A DNA stretch of 37,641 nt from Gillisia sp. UBA3175 (GCA_002364325.1 DEXV01000005.1:48467-86107), one strand, 5' to 3'. Counted from the stretch's first letter, positions 15,783 to 24,549 are shown. Program-made: numbers and translations. Notes: generated by a model not told the origin, from the sequence alone.

Positions 15783-18700
15783 TTAAAAGTTCACTTTTAC
15801 AGTTAAGGCGTAACTCTTGGTATTAGGCTGGTTAAAATAATCTAATCCAATACCATTAGACGCACCCGTCAAATTGGTTTCTGGATCGATTCCAGGGTAA
15901 TCCGTGATAAGGAAAAGATTTCTTCCAGATAAGGTAATAGATCCACTTGTTAAGAATGTATTATCAATAATATTTCTTGGCATTGAATAAGTAAGAGATG
16001 CTTCTCTCAAACGTACCCAAGAAGAATCGAAAATATAATCTTCAGAAATTCCACCAAAACCATATCGAACCCATCTATTCGCTCCTAACCCATTTGCAGG
16101 ATCATATAAAGCAACTTCTGTAGTATTGGTTTCTCCGGTATTAGCATTAACCCCATCAAATACAAAATCGGTGATTTCTCTTTGATCTGCCGTTTTTTGG
16201 GAAGTTCCAAAATAATCAATAATTCCGCATGTTCCACACCAGATATCACCACCTTGACGAATATCTAATAATGCTGAAAGGCTGAAATTTTTATAAGATA
16301 GAGAATTTCTTATTCCCATTGTCCAATTCGGGATCGGATCTCCTACCACACCATCTTCTGTATCTACAATTGGAAAACCATTATCTCCTATTAACAATTC
16401 ACCGTTTTCATTTCTTTGAAATCTAGATCCGAAAATAGCACCAAATGGTTCTCCGGCAATAACTCTACTAGAGGTTGAGGTAAATCCGGCTAAAAAGATG
16501 GATTCTACATTAGGAGCCAACTCAACCACATTGTTTTCATAAGCCGTCCAGTTTGCATCAACACTCCAATTAAAATCTTCTCCTCTTATTATATCGACTC
16601 CTCCAGAAATTTCCCAACCGTAATTCTCTATTTTTCCAGCATTTACAATTCGATTGGTAAATCCAGTAACCGCAGGCTGATCAATTGAAATAATTTGATC
16701 TTCTGTGGTTTTGTTATAGTAGGCAACATCTAGTTTAAGTCTGGAATCAAATAAATTGAATTCGGCACCAATTTCATATTCTGTAGTAACCTCTGGCCTA
16801 ATATTTGGGTTCCCCAATTGCGCAGATCTTTCAAAAGCAACATTAGAGAAAATAGGAAATTGATTCTCATCAATAAATCCATCTCCACCTGCCGCTGCAG
16901 CATTGTAATAAGTAAGTGTTGAAAAAATAGGAGCATCGTTACCTGTTTTACCATAAGACCCTCTTAGTTTTCCATAATTTAAAACATCGTTTTGCCATAA
17001 TTCAGTAAAGACAAAACTTGCTCCAAAACTATAGGATTGGAAGGAATTATTATCATCCGGTAATGTAGAGGACCAGTCATTTCTAAAAGTACCATTAACA
17101 AACAAAGTGTTATCATAAGCAAATTTAGCATCTGCAAGGAAAGCATCTAGTTCTTTTCTTCCAACAGATTCTGCTACAGATTGACTTGCGGTATTTGATA
17201 CGACAAAAAATCCAGGTATCGTTAATCCATTCCCCAAAGTAGAATTAAACAGCGATTCGGTTTTATAACCATCGTACCCTAGTAAACCATTAAAAACAAT
17301 TTTCTCTCCAAGATTTCTTTCCGTTAGGAACAACAATTGCGTGTTTATATCTTCGTTAAAAACTGTTTGATTAAAAACCTGTCCTTGAGGATTTCCTGCG
17401 GAATTAATATCAACCCCAGCTTTTCTATTATCTGAATATTGATCGTAACCTAAAGTTCCTTGAACTGTTGCCCAATCAAAAGGTTTGTACTCAAAAGATA
17501 ACCTCCCTATAAATCTTTTTACATCATCAAAGGATGGATTTTTGGCTACCGTCCAGTAAGGGTTATCATATATTCCAGCTCTATAACTTCGTTGTGTTCC
17601 ATCAGGTAGTTCATAGGTTTCCGGTGTGTTTGCGGCTAATCGACCACTTCTTCCGTTACCGTTATCAAAGGTAGGTGTAGATCTTAAAAGGCCTAACATA
17701 ATTCCTGAAACATTTGATCCTCGTTGTACTCTTCTACCGCCTGAAGTAACATAATTTCCACTAGCTGATAATTCAAATTTATCTGTAAGGAAGGCACTAA
17801 TGTCAGATCTGAAGGATTTTCTTGCGAAATCTTCTTTGGGGGCAACCCCTGTTTGATCTAAGTTTGATCCAGAAACATAATATTTAATCTTTTCACTTCC
17901 ACCTCTAACCGATACATTTTGCTCTTGAAGAACTCCGGTAACAAAAAAATCATAATGATCGTAAGCATTTGCCGGTTGACCATTTCCTTCTCCTTGTGGA
18001 ACAAGCCTACCATTACGATCATAAGGATAGGAAGTATCTCCATCATATTCCAAGCTAGAAATTCTTGGACCCCAGCTAAAACCTTCACGCGTTTCTGGTC
18101 CTCTATAAGTTAAAACACCACCTCTGGGGCTACCCTGGGAATATTCAGTTTGCAAATCAGGCAATTGATTTACCTCACTAAATTGAAGTGTAGATGAAAC
18201 CGAAACCATTGGAGCGCCAGTAATACCTTTTTTCGTAGTGATAAGAATTACTCCATTTGCTGCTCTCAAACCATATAGTGTTTGTGCAGCAGTACCTTTA
18301 AGTATTTCTATAGAGGCTATATCAGCCTGGTTTATATCCACAGCTCGATTGGAATTATCTACTCCACCAACTCCATTATCAACCGTAGAATTATCTATGG
18401 GCACTCCGTCCACAACAAATAGTGGGCTGTTGGATCTGTTAATAGATGTGTTTCCTCTAATTCTTATATTGGATGATGCTCCAACAGAACCTGAAGAGCT
18501 TACCACACTTACTCCTGCAGCTTTTGACGATAAGGAGTTAACGAGATTGGTTTCCCCTGTATTTTCTATATCATCTGAAGTAACAGTTTCAGAAGCATAG
18601 GTTAAAGATCTGGGATTTGCTGTTACCCCTAATGCAGTTACCACAACCTCATCCAATTGGGCCGCATCTGCTTGCATTATAACATTAATAGAATTAGAAG

Positions 18701-18959
18701 CACCTATTGTTTTTTCAGTTCTTACAAGACCTATAAAGGAAAACACCAATATATCGCCTTGAGAGGCAACAATTGCATAATTACCATCAAAGTCTGTTTG
18801 AACCCCTGTTGAGGTGCCCTTAATAATTATGTTTACCCCAGGTAGAGGTAGACCATCTTCGTCGGTAACGGTTCCCGTTACGGACTTTTGTTGTGCAAAG
18901 GTCATTTGCACAATTAACGCAATTAAAAGCGTTAAAAATCGCGTAAAATTTGATTTCAT
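15783..18959 (-). CDS. SusC/RagA-family TonB-linked outer-membrane transporter (copy 1)
   Basis: A 1058-residue TonB-dependent transporter. Layout: signal peptide 1-22 (ending MTFAQ), CarboxypepD-reg-like domain about 25-98 (VTGTVTDEDGLPLPGVNIIIKG), TonB box LDEVVVTAL (102-110), plug about 118-245 (SSNIRIRGNTSINRSNSPLFVVDGVPID), then the 22-strand barrel ending in TVKVNF. The TonB-ExbBD complex would open it to import a ligand captured by its SusD partner. An unusual CGTC motif occurs in the barrel (Cys908 and Cys911). The 5' codons are nearly identical at DNA level to copy 2 although the barrels differ. No degradative enzyme is nearby to reveal the substrate. Confidence 0.95.
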   Translation of the reverse strand: MKSNFTRFLTLLIALIVQMTFAQQKSVTGTVTDEDGLPLPGVNIIIKGTSTGVQTDFDGNYAIVASQGDILVFSFIGLVRTEKTIGASNSINVIMQADAAQLDEVVVTALGVTANPRSLTYASETVTSDDIENTGETNLVNSLSSKAAGVSVVSSSGSVGASSNIRIRGNTSINRSNSPLFVVDGVPIDNSTVDNGVGGVDNSNRAVDINQADIASIEILKGTAAQTLYGLRAANGVILITTKKGITGAPMVSVSSTLQFSEVNQLPDLQTEYSQGSPRGGVLTYRGPETREGFSWGPRISSLEYDGDTSYPYDRNGRLVPQGEGNGQPANAYDHYDFFVTGVLQEQNVSVRGGSEKIKYYVSGSNLDQTGVAPKEDFARKSFRSDISAFLTDKFELSASGNYVTSGGRRVQRGSNVSGIMLGLLRSTPTFDNGNGRSGRLAANTPETYELPDGTQRSYRAGIYDNPYWTVAKNPSFDDVKRFIGRLSFEYKPFDWATVQGTLGYDQYSDNRKAGVDINSAGNPQGQVFNQTVFNEDINTQLLFLTERNLGEKIVFNGLLGYDGYKTESLFNSTLGNGLTIPGFFVVSNTASQSVAESVGRKELDAFLADAKFAYDNTLFVNGTFRNDWSSTLPDDNNSFQSYSFGASFVFTELWQNDVLNYGKLRGSYGKTGNDAPIFSTLTYYNAAAAGGDGFIDENQFPIFSNVAFERSAQLGNPNIRPEVTTEYEIGAEFNLFDSRLKLDVAYYNKTTEDQIISIDQPAVTGFTNRIVNAGKIENYGWEISGGVDIIRGEDFNWSVDANWTAYENNVVELAPNVESIFLAGFTSTSSRVIAGEPFGAIFGSRFQRNENGELLIGDNGFPIVDTEDGVVGDPIPNWTMGIRNSLSYKNFSLSALLDIRQGGDIWCGTCGIIDYFGTSQKTADQREITDFVFDGVNANTGETNTTEVALYDPANGLGANRWVRYGFGGISEDYIFDSSWVRLREASLTYSMPRNIIDNTFLTSGSITLSGRNLFLITDYPGIDPETNLTGASNGIGLDYFNQPNTKSYALTVKVNF

Positions 18960-18986
18960 ATTCTAGTTTATTTGAATTAGCCGAGC

Positions 18987-19017
18987 CAAAAATGATAAAA
19001 CATTGTTAATAAAGCAA
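18987..19017 (-). promoter_or_regulatory. susC copy 1 promoter
   Basis: On the minus strand TTG (19015-19017) and CATTTTTG (18987-18994) are 20 bp apart, one base off the TAnnTTTG consensus. The susC copy 2 promoter has the same spacing and the same C at the first position of the -7 box. Just downstream, a 14-base element, CGGCTAATTCAAAT (18970-18983), is shared exactly with copy 2. Confidence 0.55.
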
Positions 19018-19280
19018 GTGTTTGTCAAGTTAATTTTTGGTGCTGCTCGATATTATTTTAAAATACTTAAGATTAATTCAGGTTTTTATTCATTTAGTTA
19101 ATGAATACCTATTTTTTTTATTTAAACGATTGTTTATTCTTTAACTCTGTAAGAAGGCTGTTTTTTGTTAATGAGTTTCATATTTCAACTCCTTAAAAGA
19201 GGATTATTTATTTCAAACTCGGTAACGTTTAGGATTAAAATTGGGATGAAACGATATTAAATAATAGATAAATATTTAAC

Positions 19281-19309
19281 AAAAAAAAGCCGCCCGAAGG
19301 CAGCTTTTT
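19281..19309 (-). terminator. Rho-independent terminator of the second susCD operon
   Basis: AAAAAGC (19284-19290) and GCC (19292-19294) pair with GGC (19299-19301) and GCTTTTT (19303-19309), with one mismatch and a 4-nt loop. On the minus strand this is followed by a run of T residues. It lies 24 bp beyond the susD copy 2 stop. Confidence 0.85.
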
Positions 19310-19332
19310 ATAAAACAATTTATAGAATTTAA

Positions 19333-20772
19333 TTATTGCACATCCCAGAATACAGGAGAGATTAAATTATCTGCACCTCCAATATTTTGAACTGCTGCAG
19401 TATAATTAGTTCTGTTCAACTGAATTTCAGAAGTTGGATAGAAAACTCTCAATGGTACGTTAATAGATAAATTGCTATTAACCGGGCTTACTAAGAAATC
19501 TGGATAATCCAATCTTCTCCACTCAGTCCATGCTTCAAATCCATTAGCGAATAATGCGATCCACTTTTGAGTTCCAATTAATTCTTCATAGTTAGCAGAG
19601 CTATACTTTACTTCTGGTTGAGCGAGGTAAGCTGTTGCTTCTGCTTCTGTACCATCAAATTTAACGATATTTGCAGTTACAGCTTCGTTATAGAACATTT
19701 CGGCATCACCAGTTATAAATCCTCTTTCTACAGCTTCAGCTAAGAAAAACTGAACTTCAAAATATTCAAGGATTGCTCCTGGATAAGTTGGGTCATCAGT
19801 AATTGTTGGATTGATGTGTGAAAAGTTAGCGTAAGAGTTGTTATCTCCAATTGGAGCTCCAACGAAACCATCTACATTAGAATCGAAAAAGTTATCGATA
19901 CGTGGATCATTTACAGATAATAAATAATCTACAGAAGTTTGACCTGCAACATAATCACCACCACGATTGTTTAACACAAAGTTATTGTGGATTGGGTTGT
20001 TGTTAGGAAAAGCACCTTCGTATTTAATTATTGCGCTATCATCTGATGATTCCATAACTCCATTTGCAAAAGCTTGACTTACAGTAGCAGCAGCTAAAGT
20101 TGGGTTAACATCTGCAATTCTCATACCTAATCTAAGTAATAAAGAGTTCGCAAATTTTGCCCATTTAGCAGTATCACCATTATAATAAATATCTGCAGCT
20201 CCAAAAGAATCTCCTCCCATTGCAAGAGTAGCAGCATCTGCAGTAGCTCTTGTAATTAGGTCTTGATAAATAGTAGCAGCATCATCATAAGCTGGCTGAA
20301 TATTCTCAGAAACGTTTAGTGCTTCAGAATAAGGAACATCACCATTTAAGTCAACCAAGGTTTGATAAGAATATACTTCTAACAAGTCTATAATAGCAAG
20401 TTGATTAGCTCTAGTTGCATCGTCTAACAATAGGTCATCAGCAATAAATCCGCGAGCAGATTTAAGATCCTGAAGAACGTTGTTATAGATACGTACCCAA
20501 AAACCAGCAGAAGGATCTCTACCAACAATGTCGTAGTTTGCCTCATCGGTATAGGTAGTTTCTGTCCAGTGTTGAGACCAGATTCTAAATAGGTTTCTTC
20601 CGTTAGAAACCTCTGTCATAAGATCACCTAAATTCTTTTCAGCATTGCTGACCAAAGTTGCGGCCGGAACGGTTTCCGGTCTTTTGGGATCAACGTTATT
20701 GTCGGTAATATCTTTGGTACAACTTGTAGCCGAAAGAACGAGCATAACGCCTAAAATTAATAATTTCTTCAT
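19333..20772 (-). CDS. SusD/RagB-like nutrient-binding outer-membrane lipoprotein (copy 2)
   Basis: A 479-residue lipoprotein with signal peptide and lipobox SATSC (Cys18 lipidated), followed by TKDITDNN. It shares the SusD-like_2 arrangement with copy 1: an early WSQHWTETTY segment near 66-75, LVDLNGDVPYSEALNV near 138-153, YFEVQFFLAEAVERGF near 335, and GFEAWTEWRRLDYPDF near 413-428. It would cap the SusC barrel encoded 13 bp upstream. Overall similarity to copy 1 is limited, so the two pairs probably bind different ligands. No partner enzyme is present. Confidence 0.9.
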   Translation of the reverse strand: MKKLLILGVMLVLSATSCTKDITDNNVDPKRPETVPAATLVSNAEKNLGDLMTEVSNGRNLFRIWSQHWTETTYTDEANYDIVGRDPSAGFWVRIYNNVLQDLKSARGFIADDLLLDDATRANQLAIIDLLEVYSYQTLVDLNGDVPYSEALNVSENIQPAYDDAATIYQDLITRATADAATLAMGGDSFGAADIYYNGDTAKWAKFANSLLLRLGMRIADVNPTLAAATVSQAFANGVMESSDDSAIIKYEGAFPNNNPIHNNFVLNNRGGDYVAGQTSVDYLLSVNDPRIDNFFDSNVDGFVGAPIGDNNSYANFSHINPTITDDPTYPGAILEYFEVQFFLAEAVERGFITGDAEMFYNEAVTANIVKFDGTEAEATAYLAQPEVKYSSANYEELIGTQKWIALFANGFEAWTEWRRLDYPDFLVSPVNSNLSINVPLRVFYPTSEIQLNRTNYTAAVQNIGGADNLISPVFWDVQ

Positions 20773-20785
20773 CGTTTTTTATTTT

Positions 20786-23700
20786 TTAAAATTGTAATTG
20801 TACGTTAAGACCATATTCTCTTGTAGAAGGATAAGCCCCTATTTGGAAACCTTGAATGTTACCAGCACTAAATCCAGATTCTGGATCTGCGTATGGAAGA
20901 TCTTTGTCGATTATCCATAGGTTACGACCAGTAGCAGAAAGTTTAACTCCTGTGAAAGGTAAATTATCAATATAGTTTTTAGGTAAGCTGTAAGATAAAG
21001 TTACCTCTCTTAATTTTACGTAAGAAGCATCATATACAAATTGAGCATCTGGTGCATTACCATAACGACCAAGTGGGTTAGTATAATCCTCTACAGCTGC
21101 TCTAACGTCATTGTTAGATGTGTTAGTAACTGTGTATTGACCATTTGCATCGTAAGTTACAGTTCCTTGTACACCTGGTAATACAAGTCCTCCAGAATCA
21201 GCTCCATCAGTAACAGGATTTCTTAATGGATTTCCTAGATCGTTAAGTCCAGCAGTTTCAGCATATACACCGGTAGCAAGACCAAAGTACATATCTCCAC
21301 TAAATACGCTACCACCTTCTTGAATATCAATTAAGAAACTAAAATCCCAGTTCTTGTAACGTACAGAGTTAGAAATTCCCGCTTTCCAGTCTGGGTTAAT
21401 ATCTCCAATTACTTCATTACGACTACGAGTTTTAAAATATTTACCATCTGCTCTTACTGTTCTTTCTCCATTGTCTGAATAAACATAGTCTGTACCTCTA
21501 ATTACACCATAAGGTTCTCCAAGAGCTGCGTTTAATGATACTCCAAAGAAAGAAGTTAATAATAAGTTTTCAGTATCGCCTACTAACTTAGTAACCTCAC
21601 TCTTATAAGTTGAGAAGTTTGTATTGATTCTCCACTCGAAATCTTCAGTTTTAACAGGGGAACCATAAACTTGTAATTCTAAACCTTGGTTCTCAACAAC
21701 TCCAGAGTTCACTACATAATTAGTAAATCCTGTTGCTGGAGTAACGCTAATTGGTATAATTTGATTTTCTGTTTCTTTTTTGTAAACAGACGCATCAAAT
21801 CCAAATCTTCTGTTGAAGAAACTCATTTCCAAACCTAATTCTAGTTCGTTGGTACGCTCTTCTGTCAAGTTAGGGTTTTTAGCAGTAGCTGGGTTGGAGT
21901 ACAATGGAGTACCATTAAATCCAGCTATAGCATTAAAAGTGTTTCTTAGTTGGTAAGCGCCTGCACCATTACCTACTTCACCATATCCAGCTCTAAACTT
22001 ACCGTAGCTTAATGCACTGCTCTCTATAAAGTTTGAGAAGATAATAGAAGTAGAGATCGCTGGATAGTTAAAACCATTTTCTCCATCTGTAAGCGTAGAG
22101 AAAACATCTCTTCTTAAAGATCCTTCAACATAAAAAGTGTTCATATAATCTACACTAGCAGTACCAAAATATCCTGCTACTCTAATATCTTGTTCCGTTT
22201 CATCTGGAAATTCGATAGGAGATGCAGAGTTGCTTAAAGTGTACAGTCCTGCCAAAGTTAAACCACCATTAGTACCTGCAGATATCGCGTTTAATTTTGT
22301 TTGACGATAGGTGGTACCTAAAGTAGCTGTTAAGCCGAAATCTTCACCAAAATCTTTATCAAAGTTTGCAAAGAAATCATAGTTATACTCTATGAAATTA
22401 ATATTTGTTCTGTCATAAGAGGAAAGATCTACAGAACCTATGTTATTTCTTTCTTCACGTAATTCGCTAGAATTATCTACAGTTACACGACCTAAAACAT
22501 TAAACCAATCGGTGAATTCGTACCCTAAAGTAGCATATCCAAAAAGTCTGTTCTTTTCGTCTGTATTATAATTTTCGTAACGAGTGAAATATGGGTTATC
22601 CCAATAGATTGGTGAAGTATCACTAAAGCTGTTTGGGTTCCATGAAATATTTCTTCCTGTTTGGAAATATGCATCTCTTTGTTCTTTAAGATCTACGTTG
22701 TTTGGCCACCACTGTCTGAAGTTGGTCATAATATTCTCGGCGTCATACCCTGTTCCATAACGTCCTAAACCTGAAGTTTTGGTATAAGTAGCTTTTGCTG
22801 TAGCTGTAAATTTATCGGTTAAATCTAAAGTTCCAGAGAAATCTAACGTGTGTCTTCCAATTTCTGAATTTGGAAGAATACCAGTTTGATTAAGTCTTGT
22901 ATAACTTAATCTTGAAGATCCAGTTTCGCTACCCGCACTTACTGCAATGTTTTCAGTATCTGTATATGCAGTCTGGAAAATATATTCCGGACCATGCGCA
23001 GAAGCCACGTAAGGCATAGATTGTTGATAAGTGTCTAATTCAGGATAGAAAGATTGCCATCCGTAAACTTGTAAAGATGGATCAAATGGAGCACCAAAAG
23101 AAGCATCCTCTGTAGTAGGTATCACAAGATCGTCTACACCATCTTGGTTAATATCTTCAGAAAGAAAGTATTCACCAGGACCTGCACCATAATAGGGTCC
23201 ATATCCTTGACCATATTCTTTTTGAAAAATAGGGAAAGTATCTTTATCATAATTTCCTACAGAAATGGAAGTGTTAATAGTTACACCTAAACCTTGATTC
23301 TTTTTACCTTTTTTAGTGGTAATAATAATAGCACCATTCGCAGCTCTAGATCCATAAAGAGCGGTTGCCGCAGCACCTTTTAATACGTTAACGCTTGCAA
23401 TGTCATCTGGGTTAATATCTGATGCGCCGTTACCATAATCGTAACCATCACCTCCTGTTGTTTGTCCCCCAGTATTATAAGTTTCGTTGTTCAATGGAAC
23501 TCCATCTACAACAAATAATGCTTGGTTGTTACCTGTAATAGAAGAATAACCACGAATAACAACGTTAGAAGATCCACCTAAAGTAGAACTCTTTTTAATA
23601 TCAAGTCCTGAAACTTTTCCAGAAAGAGAGTTTACAAAGTTTCCTTCTTTTGCAGTGTTTAATTCTGATCCATCTACTTCTTGTGTAGCATAACCAAGAG

Positions 23701-24052
23701 ATTTTTTCTCCCTAGAAATACCAAGAGCAGTTACTACCACTTCGTCAAGTTGAGATGCGTCAGATTTTAAAACTACTTGATAATTCGATGCAGTACCTAC
23801 TGCTACTTCGGTAGTTTGTAAACCTACGAAAGTGAATACAAGAACATCTCCTTGTGCCGCTTGAACAGCAAAATTACCATCAAAATCGGATTGAACACCG
23901 GTGGTGGTGCCCTTAACTATTATGTTCACCCCTGGAAGAGGTAAACCATCTTCATCGGTAACGGTTCCCGTTACGGACTGTTGTTGTGCAAAGGTCATTT
24001 GCACAATAAACGCTAATAAAAGCGTCAAAATTTTACTAAATTTTGTTTTCAT
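20786..24052 (-). CDS. SusC/RagA-family TonB-linked outer-membrane transporter (copy 2)
   Basis: A 1088-residue TonB-dependent transporter with the same layout as copy 1: signal peptide 1-22, CarboxypepD-reg-like domain about 25-98, TonB box LDEVVVTAL (102-110, same residue numbers as copy 1), plug about 118-250 (SSNVVIRGYSSITGNNQALFVVDGVPLN), and a barrel ending LNVQLQF. The first 110 residues align with copy 1 without a gap and parts are near-identical at DNA level, whereas the barrels diverge widely. It is the first gene of an operon with susD copy 2 and starts divergently from the ribosomal str operon, 470 bp away from that promoter. Confidence 0.95.
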   Translation of the reverse strand: MKTKFSKILTLLLAFIVQMTFAQQQSVTGTVTDEDGLPLPGVNIIVKGTTTGVQSDFDGNFAVQAAQGDVLVFTFVGLQTTEVAVGTASNYQVVLKSDASQLDEVVVTALGISREKKSLGYATQEVDGSELNTAKEGNFVNSLSGKVSGLDIKKSSTLGGSSNVVIRGYSSITGNNQALFVVDGVPLNNETYNTGGQTTGGDGYDYGNGASDINPDDIASVNVLKGAAATALYGSRAANGAIIITTKKGKKNQGLGVTINTSISVGNYDKDTFPIFQKEYGQGYGPYYGAGPGEYFLSEDINQDGVDDLVIPTTEDASFGAPFDPSLQVYGWQSFYPELDTYQQSMPYVASAHGPEYIFQTAYTDTENIAVSAGSETGSSRLSYTRLNQTGILPNSEIGRHTLDFSGTLDLTDKFTATAKATYTKTSGLGRYGTGYDAENIMTNFRQWWPNNVDLKEQRDAYFQTGRNISWNPNSFSDTSPIYWDNPYFTRYENYNTDEKNRLFGYATLGYEFTDWFNVLGRVTVDNSSELREERNNIGSVDLSSYDRTNINFIEYNYDFFANFDKDFGEDFGLTATLGTTYRQTKLNAISAGTNGGLTLAGLYTLSNSASPIEFPDETEQDIRVAGYFGTASVDYMNTFYVEGSLRRDVFSTLTDGENGFNYPAISTSIIFSNFIESSALSYGKFRAGYGEVGNGAGAYQLRNTFNAIAGFNGTPLYSNPATAKNPNLTEERTNELELGLEMSFFNRRFGFDASVYKKETENQIIPISVTPATGFTNYVVNSGVVENQGLELQVYGSPVKTEDFEWRINTNFSTYKSEVTKLVGDTENLLLTSFFGVSLNAALGEPYGVIRGTDYVYSDNGERTVRADGKYFKTRSRNEVIGDINPDWKAGISNSVRYKNWDFSFLIDIQEGGSVFSGDMYFGLATGVYAETAGLNDLGNPLRNPVTDGADSGGLVLPGVQGTVTYDANGQYTVTNTSNNDVRAAVEDYTNPLGRYGNAPDAQFVYDASYVKLREVTLSYSLPKNYIDNLPFTGVKLSATGRNLWIIDKDLPYADPESGFSAGNIQGFQIGAYPSTREYGLNVQLQF

Positions 24053-24080
24053 TGTTTATTTAATTTGAATTAGCCGTCGT

Positions 24081-24111
24081 CAAAAGTGATAAGAAAACGT
24101 TAATTAACCAA
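24081..24111 (-). promoter_or_regulatory. susC copy 2 promoter
   Basis: On the minus strand TTG (24109-24111, within TTTTGG) and CACTTTTG (24081-24088) are 20 bp apart. The shared element CGGCTAATTCAAAT follows at 24063-24076, close to the expected transcription start. Spacing, -7 variant and downstream element all match susC copy 1. Confidence 0.55.
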
Positions 24112-24443
24112 AATTAAACTCACAAAATTAGAGCGTATGTTTCATTTGTCTATATTATTAAAGGCCTATGTATTGTAAATCAAATTATTAAATGATTAAC
24201 ATTTGTTTATTTTTTCTAAAAAATAGAAATATTAGTTAATGTTGGGTTAAGTTTTTGTCGTAAACTAAAAGCTTTATGAGGTTTTGTTAGAATTATTATT
24301 CATTTTTGTATAGGAAGCTATTTCTCTTAAATTTTGATATAAGATTTAGTAATACACAGTAATATTGATCATATTTGAATATGTGGCATACAAATTTTGT
24401 GATAATCACCAAAGTTTAGTTATAATTCTAACCTCTTAGGCTA

Positions 24444-24512
24444 CCAATCTTCAAATCTGTCTTAATAATAAGATTCTATTGAAAATTAATGAATTAAGAT
24501 TTGAATAATTGG
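24444..24512. repeat. Interrupted inverted repeat flanking the str promoter -33 box
   Basis: CCAAT and TCAAATCT (24444-24448, 24451-24458) are the reverse complements of ATTGG and AGATTTGA (24508-24512, 24497-24504): 13 paired bases with a small internal mismatch and a 38-nt spacer. The right arm covers the -33 TTTG of the rpsL promoter. It could be a pair of operator half-sites. Confidence 0.5.
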
Positions 24513-24530
24513 TTTTTATTCATACCTTTG
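24500..24530 (+). promoter_or_regulatory. str operon (rpsL) promoter
   Basis: TTTG (24500-24503), a 19-bp spacer and TACCTTTG (24523-24530) match both boxes of the Bacteroidota housekeeping promoter exactly. The expected start is near 24535-24538, leaving a leader of about 50 nt before rpsL. This is the strongest promoter match in the window, as expected for ribosomal genes. Confidence 0.8.
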
Positions 24531-24534
24531 CAGA

Positions 24535-24549
24535 CCCTAAAAAGTAGGG
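24535..24549 (+). promoter_or_regulatory. Hairpin at the 5' end of the str mRNA
   Basis: CCCTA and TAGGG form a 5-bp stem with a 5-nt A-rich loop, exactly where transcription should begin. GGGAGG at its 3' edge looks like a Shine-Dalgarno sequence but is about 35 nt before the ATG, too far to serve rpsL. It may protect the mRNA or affect promoter escape. Confidence 0.45.

Larger units (their letters stand above)
18960..19332. other. Intergenic region between the two susCD operons
   Basis: 373 bp without a gene. It contains, from left to right, the leader and promoter of susC copy 1 (18960-19017), an 8-bp inverted repeat TATTCATT / AATGAATA with a 5-nt loop (19087-19107) about 70 bp upstream of the -33 box, and the terminator of the second operon (19281-19309). 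I see no tRNA, small gene or mobile-element remnant in the remaining AT-rich bases. Confidence 0.6.

Noticed and set aside
18238..18600. A 120-codon plus-strand frame inside susC copy 1
   Set aside because: It lies wholly in the plug region of an intact SusC gene, and its Ser/Thr/Pro-rich sequence is the complement of SusC codons.
24208..24225. A/T palindrome TATTTTTT / AAAAAATA as an operator of susC copy 2
   Set aside because: It is low-complexity in very AT-rich DNA and expected by chance; no matching sequence lies before copy 1.
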